A stretch of 64,000 bases of DNA from an uncultured Parasphingopyxis sp. (GCA_947259005.1 CAMYKP010000012.1:297018-361017), one strand, 5' to 3'. Positions 48,947 to 57,047 are shown, counted from the stretch's first letter. Notes: generated by a model from the sequence alone, not told the origin. Program-made: numbers and translations.

Positions 48947-49001
48947 GACGGCAGCCGAGTGCATCAAGGGCCGCATAGATGCTTTGGGTTCGGCTGCCGT
49001 C
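48947..49001. repeat. Long perfect inverted repeat, structured element
   Basis: GACGGCAGCCGA (48947-48958) and TCGGCTGCCGTC (48990-49001) pair perfectly over 12 bp. The 31-nt loop can form a second stem, GCATC (48961-48965) with GATGC (48978-48982). It has no T-tract, so it is not a standard terminator. It lies between two FixK-type boxes in the 398-bp gap before the fixL-like gene, which otherwise holds a 15-bp palindrome (49054-49068) and no credible gene. Confidence 0.6.
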
Positions 49002-49090
49002 ACTATCAGGCCGTCCACTGTGCAAGGGCGTGGCGCGGCCCGATCTCAAAATCCAGAATGCCATTCTGCGCGCTCTTCACGCGTGGCAAG

Positions 49091-49104
49091 TTGATCAAGG
49101 TCAA
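49091..49104. promoter_or_regulatory. FNR/FixK-type site upstream of the fixL-like gene
   Basis: TTGATCAAGGTCAA fits TTGA-N6-TCAA exactly. Its centre is 100 bp before the fixL-like ATG, consistent with a class II promoter and a leader of about 60 nt. It suggests feedback from the FixK-type regulator on the sensor genes. Confidence 0.7.
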
Positions 49105-49197
49105 GCAATTCACCATCCAAAAGGCCGAACGATAGGATACAGATAACTTGCTTGGGCTCCGTCTGACGTGCGATGTGATAACTATGGAGAGTCAGCA

Positions 49198-50337
49198 ATG
49201 AAGGCGCCAAAGGAACCGGACACGGAGCTTGGACGGCGAGACTTGCTGGTTGAGGCCCTGTTATCCCTTTCCCCCGACATGATCGTCACGATCGACCAGC
49301 ATAGCGTCATCCAGTCGATCGGTGCGGTTGCCGCCACGATGCTCGGCTATGAAGGCAACGAACTGGTCGGTCAGAATGTGAAAGTGATGATCCCGCCGCC
49401 CTATCGCGATGAGCATGAAGCCAATGTCAGGCGCTATATCGATACCCACGAAGCCCATATCATAGGGGTCGGTCGGAAACTCGAAGCGCAGCGCAAGGAT
49501 GGCACGCTTTTCCCGATCTATTTGAGAGTGGCCGAAGTCTGGGACGGTGGCAATCCACTGTTCGTCGGCCTGATTCATGACCTCACCAAGGAAGAACAGG
49601 CGAAGGATCGCGAACAGGAAATGCGGACGGCGATGCAGCACATGTCCCGCGTCGCCTCGATGGGAGAAATGGCAACCGGGCTGGCGCATGAGATCAACCA
49701 GCCTCTAACGGCGATCAACCAGTATCTGAGCGCCGCATCGCACCAGTTGCGCAACGGCAAACCCGATATCGCTTCGGCTCAGGAATTTATCGAAAAGGCC
49801 AGCCGGCAGACTGAGCGCACCAGCGATATCATCCGCTCACTGCGCAAGTTCGTCCGCTTTACCGGGGGCGAAAAAACGCGCTGCGCTCTCGAGCCTCTAA
49901 TCCGCGAGACCATCGATCTCTCACTGCTGGAAAGCGAACGGAAAAGGATTACGGTGGATGTCGATATTCCCGATACCCTTCCCGACGTCCTTGTCGAGCC
50001 GGTGCAGATTCAGCAAGTGCTGCACAACCTGTTGCGCAATGCACTCGAAGCGACGGCCAAGGTCGTCAGGCCGCACATTCGAATTTTCGCCAAACCCCAC
50101 CGCGAAACCCATGTCCAGATTTGCCTCGAAGACAATGGACCGGGTATTGATTCCGCACTGAAAGATGAGCTTTTCGAGCGGTTCGTGAGCGGCAAAAGCC
50201 AGGGTCTGGGCATCGGTCTCGCTATCTGCCGTTCCATAGTATCGGCACATGGCGGAACGATATGGGCTGAAGAGGCCGAGCCAACCGGCGCCCGCTTCTG
50301 TTTCGCAATACCAGCTGCGACCAGGAGTCAGCAATGA
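49198..50337 (+). CDS. fixL: FixL-type oxygen-sensing PAS histidine kinase
   Basis: 379 residues from ATG 49198 (GGAGAG upstream). The PAS domain (about 18-135) keeps the FixL haem features by spacing: His73 (proximal ligand, equal to His200 in the Bradyrhizobium protein), Arg79 (equal to Arg206), and HIIGVGR at 87-93, where Arg93 equals Arg220 that binds O2. The kinase has phosphoacceptor His164 in GLAHEINQPL and an HATPase domain. There are no membrane segments, so it is a soluble sensor. Its stop overlaps the FixJ-like start by four bases. It should be active when oxygen is low. Confidence 0.92.
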   Translation: MKAPKEPDTELGRRDLLVEALLSLSPDMIVTIDQHSVIQSIGAVAATMLGYEGNELVGQNVKVMIPPPYRDEHEANVRRYIDTHEAHIIGVGRKLEAQRKDGTLFPIYLRVAEVWDGGNPLFVGLIHDLTKEEQAKDREQEMRTAMQHMSRVASMGEMATGLAHEINQPLTAINQYLSAASHQLRNGKPDIASAQEFIEKASRQTERTSDIIRSLRKFVRFTGGEKTRCALEPLIRETIDLSLLESERKRITVDVDIPDTLPDVLVEPVQIQQVLHNLLRNALEATAKVVRPHIRIFAKPHRETHVQICLEDNGPGIDSALKDELFERFVSGKSQGLGIGLAICRSIVSAHGGTIWAEEAEPTGARFCFAIPAATRSQQ

Positions 50338-50945
50338 CCAAAATTATCCTGGTCGATGACGATCCCGCGATCCTGGATGCGCTGGGAAGCCGGCTGAAAC
50401 TTGCCGGATTCGAAGTCGATACCCATGAGGATGCCGACCACTTTCTGGAAAGCGCGGATCTGCGCGCAGCCGATTGTATCATGCTCGACATCCGTATGCC
50501 GAAACATGACGGCATGGAGGTGCTTGAACAGCTTCAGGAGCGCGATCCCGCATTGCCGGTTGTCATGATGACGGGACATGGCGATATCGACCTCGCCGTT
50601 GCAGCCATCCGAAAGGGCGCAATGGATTTTCTGGAAAAGCCGTTTTCCGATGAACGGTTGATGGACGCCGTGCAAACAGCGGTGAAATTGCGTGAAGCGG
50701 GCCGCAAGGCATCACAGGAAAGGGCCGACCTCGCAGCCAGGGCCGAACAGCTGACTCCGCGTGAAATGGAAGTGTTCAGGGAGCTGGTTACCGGCCAGCC
50801 CAACAAGGTCATCGCTTATAATCTGGGATGCAGCCCCCGGACGGTCGAGATCCACCGGGCACGCGTTATGGCCAAGATGGGTGCACAAAATCTCGCCGAG
50901 ATCGTCCGCATCGCCATCGAGCTTGGCATCCAGCCCGAAGCATAG
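50334..50945 (+). CDS. fixJ: FixJ-type response regulator
   Basis: 203 residues. Receiver domain with acidic Asp8-10, phosphoacceptor Asp52 in MLDIRMP, Thr in VVMMTGHGDI and Lys in DFLEKPF, then a LuxR-type helix-turn-helix LTPREMEVFRELVTGQPNKVIAYNLGCSPRTVEIHRARVM. It is the typical FixJ layout. ATGA overlap with the kinase gene. On phosphorylation by FixL it should activate the FixK-type gene downstream. Confidence 0.94.
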   Translation: MTKIILVDDDPAILDALGSRLKLAGFEVDTHEDADHFLESADLRAADCIMLDIRMPKHDGMEVLEQLQERDPALPVVMMTGHGDIDLAVAAIRKGAMDFLEKPFSDERLMDAVQTAVKLREAGRKASQERADLAARAEQLTPREMEVFRELVTGQPNKVIAYNLGCSPRTVEIHRARVMAKMGAQNLAEIVRIAIELGIQPEA

Positions 50946-50985
50946 TCGCCATTCCCGCTGACTGGCGGCCAGCCGCGCGATTCAA

Positions 50986-51008
50986 TAGGTATAAACCCCT
51001 AGGTATAA
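50986..51008. promoter_or_regulatory. Direct repeat in the fixK-like promoter
   Basis: TAGGTATAA occurs at 50986-50994 and again at 51000-51008, 14 bp apart start to start, 73 bp before the fixK-like ATG. It could be a pair of FixJ-binding elements or overlap the -35/-10 region. Confidence 0.45.
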
Positions 51009-51080
51009 GTCACGACTCCCCTCGCAACCGGATACATTGCACCAATCGTCCCGTTGGATTGAAACTGTCGGGAGGAAGCA

Positions 51081-51725
51081 ATGCGCTTGGGAATTTCAGA
51101 CAATGTCGTTCCGCTCCATGGGGATTTCCCGGACCAGCGTCTGCATATGACGCAGCTTACCCCGGGGCAGACCCTGTTCTGGGAAGGCGATGAGGCAAAC
51201 CAGCTTTTCAGAATCGAAAGCGGCGTGGTCCGGAGCGTCAATTTTTCCGCCGAGGGCGAAAGGCAGGTCACGGGATTTTTCTTTCCCGGCGATGTGATCG
51301 GTCTGCCGCGCGGCCATGACTATCGTTACACCGCCGAGGCCGTAACCGAAGTAAGCTATTCAACCCAGCCCCTGAAAGGGTGGAGCGAGGAAATGCGCTG
51401 CACGCGAGACCTGAACGATGCCCTGTTCGGCACGGTGCAGCCCGAACTGGAAGCCGGTTATATGCGCAGCCTGCTGCTGGGCCGCCAGGGTGCGCTTGTG
51501 AGAATGTGCTCCTTCCTGGCGGATGTCTGCGCGCGGATCGGGAATGGCGAAGAAACGGTGTTGCCGATGCCGCAGACCGACATCGCCGCCTATCTTGCAA
51601 TGACGCCCGAAACTGTCTGCCGGACCTTCCGGAAATTGAAGGATATCGGTACGGTGCGCATTGAAAAGCATGACTGTATCCGCATTCTCGAACCGGGAAG
51701 AATTGCGCAGCTCGCAAGCCATTGA
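51081..51725 (+). CDS. fixK: FixK-type Crp/Fnr transcriptional regulator
   Basis: 214 residues. The cyclic-nucleotide-like sensor domain (about 20-130) lacks the N-terminal cysteine cluster needed for an Fe-S FNR, so it is a FixK-type protein whose level is set by FixJ. The helix-turn-helix reads MPQTDIAAYLAMTPETVCRTFRKLKDIG; the E-xx-C-R pattern keeps Glu and Arg for TTGA contact, with Cys at the Ser position, possibly redox-sensitive as in some FixK proteins. GGAGGAAG precedes the ATG. It should bind the TTG(A/C)-N6-(T/G)CAA boxes seen in this region. Confidence 0.9.
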   Translation: MRLGISDNVVPLHGDFPDQRLHMTQLTPGQTLFWEGDEANQLFRIESGVVRSVNFSAEGERQVTGFFFPGDVIGLPRGHDYRYTAEAVTEVSYSTQPLKGWSEEMRCTRDLNDALFGTVQPELEAGYMRSLLLGRQGALVRMCSFLADVCARIGNGEETVLPMPQTDIAAYLAMTPETVCRTFRKLKDIGTVRIEKHDCIRILEPGRIAQLASH

Positions 51726-51738
51726 GAGGTAAGGCCCC

Positions 51739-52794
51739 TCAGGGCGTGATGGCGATCTTCAATACGCCGTCGCGCTGATGGGCGAAAAGGTCATAGGCTT
51801 CCTTGATATTTTCCAGGCTGAACCGGTGGGTAACCAGCGGCTTCAAATCTACCCGGCCCGACGCGACAACCTCGATCAGCCGCCGCATCCGTTCCTTGCC
51901 GCCCGGGCACAGAGTCGTCACGATATGATGGTCGCCCAATCCGGCGGCAATGGCATCGACCGGCATCGTCAGTTTCCCGGAATAGACACCCAGACTTGAT
52001 ACCGTGCCGCCCGGCTTGGTTACGCGCAGGGAAGACTCGAAGGTCTGCTGCGTACCCAGCGCCTCGATGGCCACATCGACCCCGCGCCCCTCGGTCAGCT
52101 CCATGATCCGCTCGACGGGATCCTCGGCCTTGAAATCGATAACGATATCGGCGCCCATCGCCTTCGACATCGCGATCCGCTCAGGCACGGTTTCGACCGT
52201 TATGATCTGCGTTGCGCCAGATAGTTTCGCACCGGCAGTCGCGCACAGGCCGATCGGTCCCTGAGCGAAGACCGCCACGGTGTCTCCGATGCGGATCTTG
52301 CCGCTTTCTGCACCGGCAAAACCTGTAGACATGATGTCCGGGCACATCAGCACCTGTTCGTCGCTCAGGGTTTCGGGGACGCGGGTAAGATTGGCCATGG
52401 CGTTGGGCACGCGCAGAAATTCAGCCTGCGAACCGTCGATAGTATTGCCGAAACGCCAGCCGCCAATTGCTTCTCCGCCGCATTGCGCGAGATGCCCGTC
52501 GAGGCAGGAAAAGCATTGACCACACGGAGTTATCGCCCCGGCAATCACCCGTTCTCCTTCATGAAACCCCGTTATTGCGGATCCCAGTGCCACGATAATG
52601 CCGACCGGCTCATGACCTATGGTAAGGCCCGGCTCGACCGGATATTCGCCCTTCAGGATATGCACATCCGTCCCGCAAATGGTGGTCGTTGTTATCTTGA
52701 GCAGGGCATCGGTCGGCCCGATATCGGGAACCGGCTTGTCGGCGATTTCGATCCGGTTCGGCTCAACGAATATCGCCGCCTTCATCATCCCCAT
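51739..52794 (-). CDS. Zinc-dependent alcohol dehydrogenase (copy 1)
   Basis: 351 residues (a second ATG two codons in is possible). Catalytic zinc ligands are Cys in TICGTD and His-Glu in TIGHEPVG; the structural zinc loop CGQCFSCLDGHLAQC keeps all four cysteines. The nucleotide loop reads VFAQGPIGLCATAGAKL. It resembles the NADP(H) secondary-alcohol (TBADH-like) branch. A variant FixK box (52879-52892) lies 92 bp upstream. It may reoxidise NAD(P)H by reducing aldehydes when oxygen is low; the physiological substrate is unknown. Confidence 0.92.
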   Translation of the reverse strand: MGMMKAAIFVEPNRIEIADKPVPDIGPTDALLKITTTTICGTDVHILKGEYPVEPGLTIGHEPVGIIVALGSAITGFHEGERVIAGAITPCGQCFSCLDGHLAQCGGEAIGGWRFGNTIDGSQAEFLRVPNAMANLTRVPETLSDEQVLMCPDIMSTGFAGAESGKIRIGDTVAVFAQGPIGLCATAGAKLSGATQIITVETVPERIAMSKAMGADIVIDFKAEDPVERIMELTEGRGVDVAIEALGTQQTFESSLRVTKPGGTVSSLGVYSGKLTMPVDAIAAGLGDHHIVTTLCPGGKERMRRLIEVVASGRVDLKPLVTHRFSLENIKEAYDLFAHQRDGVLKIAITP

Positions 52795-52878
52795 GGTTAC
52801 TGCCTTCCAGAGTTAATTTGCGCAGAACCCGGCTCCACACCACTGTTCGCATCTTGACGCCTGTCCGCTGAGAGCAAG

Positions 52879-52892
52879 TTGCGCTAGATCAA
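52879..52892. promoter_or_regulatory. FixK-type site between ADH copy 1 and the lipoprotein gene
   Basis: Read on the minus strand the site is TTGATCTAGCGCAA, which fits TTG(A/C)-N6-(T/G)CAA. Its centre is 92 bp from the ADH start. The same TTGATnnAGCGCAA form recurs before ADH copy 2 at 57122-57135. Confidence 0.65.
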
Positions 52893-52984
52893 TTTCCGAG
52901 AATTTTTTCCGCCGGGGTCCATCTGTCCGCCGCAACTTGATCGAACGCAATTTGGCACCGGCGATAATCTGGCAGGGTCGAAGA

Positions 52985-53668
52985 ATGACACACGCAAAAA
53001 GCCCTTCCCTGCGCACGACCCTGCTCGCTCTGCTAATCGCGATCGTAACGACCGCCTGTACGCCGGGCGTATCGTGCGATGTTTACCGCCTGCATCGCCT
53101 GCCTGCGCCGACCGGGGAAACCGTCGCCATTGTCGCTGCAGACGAGGGCCTACAAAACAGCCTGGAATTCGAAAGCTACCGGGCACTGTTTCAGGAACGG
53201 CTGAGCAATGCGGGTTATACGCCGGTGGCGGACATGGCCGACGCATCCCTCATCGCCGAGATCCAGTACAGCATCCGCGAAGGCGCGCCCCGGGTCATGT
53301 CGTCATGGCCGCGCTGCTCCTACCGCTATTATTATCGCAGCGGAGAGCCCTTCAATCCGCAATGGTATGGCTATCGCTGCTGGGAACCGCCCGTCGTCTC
53401 GACCATGGCCCAATATGTCCGCGAGCTGAGGATGGACATCAGGCCGGCCGGCCAGCCCCAGTCCGAACCGCTGTTCGAAGGGCGTGCCACAAGCATCGGT
53501 CTCAACAGTCATCTGAATGAAATCATGCCCTATCTCGTCGCAGCAATATTCGATAATTTCCCCGGAGAGAGCGGCCAGTGGAAAACGATCTTCATCGAGG
53601 AAGACGCACTGGGTGAACCGGCGGAAGTCGGACAGGCTCCCGCAGGCGGCTGCCCGGCGACAGTGTAA
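52985..53668 (+). CDS. DUF4136-like secreted lipoprotein
   Basis: 227 residues from ATG 52985. The N-terminus is a lipoprotein signal with cleavage before Cys in TTACTPGVSC. The domain has ETVAIVAADEGLQNSLEFESYRALFQERLSNAGYTPVADMADASLIAEIQYSI in order, the usual DUF4136-type core with a later region of Tyr/Trp/Cys-rich sequence (SWPRCSYRYYYRSGEPF and YRCWEPPVV). It should sit in the outer membrane or periplasm. Function unknown; it is divergent from ADH copy 1 with a FixK-type site between. Confidence 0.7.
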   Translation: MTHAKSPSLRTTLLALLIAIVTTACTPGVSCDVYRLHRLPAPTGETVAIVAADEGLQNSLEFESYRALFQERLSNAGYTPVADMADASLIAEIQYSIREGAPRVMSSWPRCSYRYYYRSGEPFNPQWYGYRCWEPPVVSTMAQYVRELRMDIRPAGQPQSEPLFEGRATSIGLNSHLNEIMPYLVAAIFDNFPGESGQWKTIFIEEDALGEPAEVGQAPAGGCPATV

Positions 53669-53694
53669 AGCACAACCCAGAGAGGACAGGAAAG

Positions 53695-54126
53695 ATGAGC
53701 GCACTTGGTTTGAGGATTTTCGACAAGGCCATTCAGGACGCCAATGTCTGGCTCGACGAGCTGATGGCGCATCTCGACTGGGAGGACAAACAGCGCGCCT
53801 ATCGCCTGCTCCGATCGACCCTGCATGTGCTGCGGGATCGCATACAGCTTAATGAAACCGTGCAATTCGCCGCGCAATTGCCGACCTTCATCCGGGGCGT
53901 CTATTTTGAGGGCTGGCAACCGTCCGAGCCCTGCACGGACCAGAAACATGCCGCTGAATTCGTCGCCTCCGTCGAAGCGGCTTTCGACACCGATCCCAAT
54001 GCGGACCCCGAAGCGACTGTACGGGCCGCCTTCGCAGTAATTGCAGGACATGTATCGGCTGGTGAAATCGACGACATCAAATCGAGCCTGCCGCCCGGTA
54101 TCAGGGAGCTCTGGCCAGCCGACTAG
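53695..54126 (+). CDS. DUF2267 domain protein
   Basis: 143 residues matching DUF2267: FDKAIQDANVWLDELMAHLDWEDKQRAYRLLRSTLHVLRDRI, then QLPTFIRGVYFEGW and PEATVRAAFAVIAGHVSAGEIDDIKSSLPPGIRELW. DUF2267 proteins are helical, cytosolic and of unknown role, and are often found in FixK/anaerobic or stress regulons of alphaproteobacteria. It lies 26 bp behind the lipoprotein gene with AGGACAGG upstream, so co-transcription is likely. Confidence 0.92.
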   Translation: MSALGLRIFDKAIQDANVWLDELMAHLDWEDKQRAYRLLRSTLHVLRDRIQLNETVQFAAQLPTFIRGVYFEGWQPSEPCTDQKHAAEFVASVEAAFDTDPNADPEATVRAAFAVIAGHVSAGEIDDIKSSLPPGIRELWPAD

Positions 54127-54163
54127 TCGTGAACCCGGGTCGATCCAGAATTATTGCGAGAAG

Positions 54164-54177
54164 TTGATCGACATCAA
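54164..54177. promoter_or_regulatory. Perfect FNR box in a convergent intergenic region
   Basis: TTGATCGACATCAA is an exact match to TTGAT-N4-ATCAA. It lies in the 236-bp space between the convergent DUF2267 and L,D-transpeptidase genes, where no protein gene start needs it. A CATTAT -10-like element at 54199-54204 puts a start point near 54211, 40-41 bp from the box centre, the class II FNR spacing. Confidence 0.7.
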
Positions 54178-54210
54178 CCGGGCTTCGTTTCCACGGTTCA
54201 TTATCAAATC

Positions 54211-54360
54211 TGCCTGATGATGAGTCGAAGGCTATCCTGCTCTTCCCGTGCGCAAGCGCAGCTAAGCGGTGCCATTCGACGATGACCCAACAGGTGAGGG
54301 CCTGCGGTGATCAGTTCGAATCCCTTGCGGACTACGATCAGACCCCACCGCAGGCCTTTC
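54211..54360 (+). ncRNA. Candidate FNR/FixK-activated small RNA
   Basis: A transcript from the predicted start near 54211 would run about 150 nt to a hairpin formed by GGCCTGCGGTG (54299-54309) and CACCGCAGGCC (54346-54356), an 11-bp perfect stem with a 36-nt loop, then TTTCCTC. The only open frame is 22 codons (54217-54285) and looks random. The end of the RNA reaches the 3' end of the convergent L,D-transpeptidase gene. This is inferred from DNA only; the T-tract is short, so the exact 3' end is uncertain. Confidence 0.4.
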
Positions 54361-54362
54361 CT

Positions 54363-55292
54363 CTATCCAAGATAGCATTGCGGATCGGTGCCTTCGAAGT
54401 CCGCGCCGGCCGTGTTGGAGGCCACCGAACGCCTGTCACGGTTATAGACATCGGGGAAATATCGGATGGATCCGTCGCTATCGGGCTCTGCGGTAAAATA
54501 GCCGATATAGACAGGGATCGGCTCGGGAAGATCGATCCGCATCGTTTGCCCGGAAGCCACGACTTCATCGGTCCGCGCCCTGTTCCAGCCCGGACGCGCG
54601 GCCAGCACTTCGCTCGCAAAGTCCAGCGCATCGCCAACCCTCACACAGCCATGGCTCAAGGTTCTGACATCGCGGTCGAACAGCGAACGGTTCGGTGTAT
54701 CGTGCAGGAACACGCTGTGAGAGTTGGGCATTACGAGCTTCATCAACCCAAGCGCATTGTTGGGCCCCGGGCGTTGGCGATAGCGTCCATTCTGATAGAC
54801 ATAGCCTCTCTGCCGTGCCGCCGCCGGACGGTTGCGCACCATCGAGGCGATGCCTTCACGCGCGATGCTTGCGGGAACCTCCCACCAGGGATTGAAGATC
54901 ACGCCGGACACTTCGGCCTGGAAAATCGGCGTCGGCGTGCGCGTGGTGCCGACAATCACCCGCCAACGGCCCATCTCGCGCCGGCCTTCCCATAACGTGA
55001 CTTCGGCCGCCGCCGCATTGACCATCAGATAGCGCGGGCCGAGCTCTGCCGGCATCCTGCCCCAGCGATCCAGGTTGGACGCAAGCGTCGCCCGGCGGGC
55101 CGGATCGGTTTCCGTTGCATAAGCTTCCCGCAGCGCATCATAATAGGGATGGCCGACAAGCGCCGAGGTTTCGGCAGCCTCTTCGGTTTCCAGCGTTTCG
55201 GGAGCCACTTCCCCGGCAACCTGCGCACTCGCCGCAACAGGCGCGGTCAGGCTGAAAATTGCTCCGGCAATCGCAAAAATAAGCTTCTTCAT
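54363..55292 (-). CDS. L,D-transpeptidase (YkuD domain)
   Basis: 309 residues with a signal peptide (cleavage near ASAQ). The catalytic motif is HDTPNRSLFDRDVRTLSHGCVRV with nucleophile Cys216 and the conserved His214. The region between has VNAAAAEVTLWEGRREMGRWRVIVGTTRTPTPIFQAEVSGVIFNPWWEVP, the usual start of YkuD domains of the YcbB-like type, but the protein is shorter and lacks a large subdomain. It crosslinks or anchors to peptidoglycan in the periplasm. Divergent from a second L,D-transpeptidase-like gene. Confidence 0.93.
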   Translation of the reverse strand: MKKLIFAIAGAIFSLTAPVAASAQVAGEVAPETLETEEAAETSALVGHPYYDALREAYATETDPARRATLASNLDRWGRMPAELGPRYLMVNAAAAEVTLWEGRREMGRWRVIVGTTRTPTPIFQAEVSGVIFNPWWEVPASIAREGIASMVRNRPAAARQRGYVYQNGRYRQRPGPNNALGLMKLVMPNSHSVFLHDTPNRSLFDRDVRTLSHGCVRVGDALDFASEVLAARPGWNRARTDEVVASGQTMRIDLPEPIPVYIGYFTAEPDSDGSIRYFPDVYNRDRRSVASNTAGADFEGTDPQCYLG

Positions 55293-55406
55293 TCGGCTAT
55301 GTCTCGTTCACTGGGCCATTCGGACCAATAGGGGGTTATACTTATAGGCAATCACGGCACCGATACAGATATTCCTCGTTTAGCCACGACAGAGTGAGTA
55401 TTTTCG

Positions 55407-56036
55407 ATGGCCCGATTATCCCGAAGGCGTTTTCTCGCAGCAAGCGGTGCGATGATAGCGAGCATTCCAGCCGCTGCAACCGCCCCCTTGCCGACCGCCA
55501 CACCGACAACCGAGCCGCCCGCAACCGGTTCCGAAGATGAAATCGTTCAGCGCGCCCGCGCGGCACTGGAGCGGCATCAGGATGTGATCGTCCATCGCGA
55601 CGTCATCGGCATTGCCGATTTCAGCGCTCCGTCACGCCTGCCGCGCTTTTCAATTGTCGATCTCGCCAGCGGACGCACCGAGCGCCTGCTGGTGGCCCAT
55701 GGCCGCGGATCGGACCCGGCGCATAGCGGCTGGCTACAGCGCTTTTCCAATACGCCCGGTTCCAATGCGACATCATCGGGCGCCTATCTGACCGCCCAGG
55801 CCTATTCGGGCATCCATGGCGCATCGCGCCGGCTCGCCGGGCTCGATCCGGAAAACAGCAATGCCGAAGCGCGTGCAATCGTGATCCATTCGGCTTGGTA
55901 TGCCAATCCGAATGTCGTTCGCGAGCAGGGCAAGCTTGGCCGGAGCGAGGGCTGTTTCGCCTTCTCACAAGCCGATATCGGGCAGGTGCTCGAACGACTT
56001 GGCCCGGGTCGGCTGATCTACGCCGACAAGGTCTAG
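55407..56036 (+). CDS. Murein L,D-transpeptidase catalytic domain protein (YkuD_2 type)
   Basis: 209 residues. The N-terminus SRRRFLAASGAMIASIPAAATA has a twin-arginine-like pattern, suggesting Tat export; a Pro/Thr linker follows. The catalytic stretch HSAWYANPNVVREQGKLGRSEGCFAF gives nucleophile Cys183 and fits the YkuD_2 group (PF13645). It is a peptidoglycan L,D-transpeptidase or related enzyme in the periplasm. It is divergent from the other L,D-transpeptidase gene, in the FixK-box-rich block. Confidence 0.9.
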   Translation: MARLSRRRFLAASGAMIASIPAAATAPLPTATPTTEPPATGSEDEIVQRARAALERHQDVIVHRDVIGIADFSAPSRLPRFSIVDLASGRTERLLVAHGRGSDPAHSGWLQRFSNTPGSNATSSGAYLTAQAYSGIHGASRRLAGLDPENSNAEARAIVIHSAWYANPNVVREQGKLGRSEGCFAFSQADIGQVLERLGPGRLIYADKV

Positions 56037-56057
56037 GCGCCTCCGGAAACCCCGGAC

Positions 56058-57047
56058 TCAGGGCACCAGGACGATAGCCCCTTCGACCTCGCCAGCGCGC
56101 AACGTATCAAGCGCGGCATTGGCGTCCCCAAGCGGCAGCCGGGTGACATGGGTTTTCACCGGGATTTTTGCCGCGATCTCTAGGAAATCGACACCATCCT
56201 GCCGGGTGAGGTTGGCGACCGACCGGATCGAGCGCTCTTCCCAGAGATCGGCGTAGGGAAAAGCCGGAATGTCGCTCATATGGATGCCTGCACAGACCAC
56301 GCGCCCGCCCTTGCAGACGGCGCGGAGCGACGCCGGGACGAGCGCGCCGACGGGCGCAAATATGATTGCCGCATCCAGCTCCACCGGCGGTTGTTCTTCG
56401 GAATGACCGGCCCAGACGCATCCCAGGGAGCGGGCAAATTTCTGGCCTTTTTCGTCACCTTTCCGGGTGAATGCATAGGCGTTTCGGCCTTGCCAGATGG
56501 CAACCTGCGCTACGATATGCGCCGCCGCGCCGAAGCCATACAGCCCGATATTCAGGCCCTCGCCGGCCATGCTGAGCGCCCGGTAGCCGATCAGCCCGGC
56601 ACAGAGCAGCGGCGCAGCATGCGCATCGTCGAAGCCGTCCGGAATGGCGAGACAGAAACGGGCATCCGCGACGACATGCGTGGCGAACCCGCCATCGCGC
56701 GAAAAGCCCGTGAAGACCGGATGGTCGCACAGATTTTCTCGGCCGCTCTCACAATAGCGACAATGACCGCAGGTCTGGCCGAGCCAGGGAATTCCAACCC
56801 TGTCGCCAGCCGCAAATCTATCCGCATCGGGGCCGAGCGCGACAACGGTGCCGACAATCTCATGCCCCGGAACGATGGGCAATGCGCCGTGAATATCGCC
56901 ATCCGCGACGTGCAGATCGGTCCGGCAGACGCCGCAGGCGCTGACCTGGATGAGTATGTCGCTGCCCTGCGGGACCGGTAGCGGACGCTCGACCATATGC
57001 AGCGCCTCGCCCGGCGCATCCATCTGCATTGCCCGCATCATGGCCAT
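56058..57047 (-). CDS. Zinc-dependent alcohol dehydrogenase (copy 2)
   Basis: 329 residues. Catalytic zinc ligands lie in GVCRTDLHV and VPGHEIVG; the structural zinc loop CGHCRYCESGRENLC keeps four cysteines. The cofactor region reads IGLYGFGAAAHIVAQVA, of the AdhA-like zinc-binding branch. It differs clearly from copy 1, so the two are not recent duplicates. A TTGATTCAGCGCAA box (57122-57135 on the minus strand) is about 82 bp upstream, nearly the same as before copy 1. It probably acts in low-oxygen aldehyde/alcohol turnover; the substrate is unknown. Confidence 0.92.
   Translation of the reverse strand: MAMMRAMQMDAPGEALHMVERPLPVPQGSDILIQVSACGVCRTDLHVADGDIHGALPIVPGHEIVGTVVALGPDADRFAAGDRVGIPWLGQTCGHCRYCESGRENLCDHPVFTGFSRDGGFATHVVADARFCLAIPDGFDDAHAAPLLCAGLIGYRALSMAGEGLNIGLYGFGAAAHIVAQVAIWQGRNAYAFTRKGDEKGQKFARSLGCVWAGHSEEQPPVELDAAIIFAPVGALVPASLRAVCKGGRVVCAGIHMSDIPAFPYADLWEERSIRSVANLTRQDGVDFLEIAAKIPVKTHVTRLPLGDANAALDTLRAGEVEGAIVLVP

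Noticed and set aside
48908..49135. Possible 75-codon gene in the gap before the fixL-like gene
   Set aside because: Its TTG start lies inside the FixK-type box, there is no ribosome site, and the product shows no protein-like composition.
51090..51300. Fe-S type FNR instead of FixK
   Set aside because: The N-terminal part has none of the clustered cysteines needed to hold the cluster, so direct oxygen sensing by this protein is unlikely.
54308..54325. GTTCGAATCCC resembles a tRNA T-arm
   Set aside because: No acceptor stem, anticodon arm or CCA end fits around it; it lies in the loop of the 54299-54356 hairpin.
54282..54995. Long plus-strand open frame over the L,D-transpeptidase
   Set aside because: The minus-strand frame encodes a complete YkuD protein with the SHGCVRV motif; the plus frame has no recognisable domain and is a GC-rich antisense shadow.
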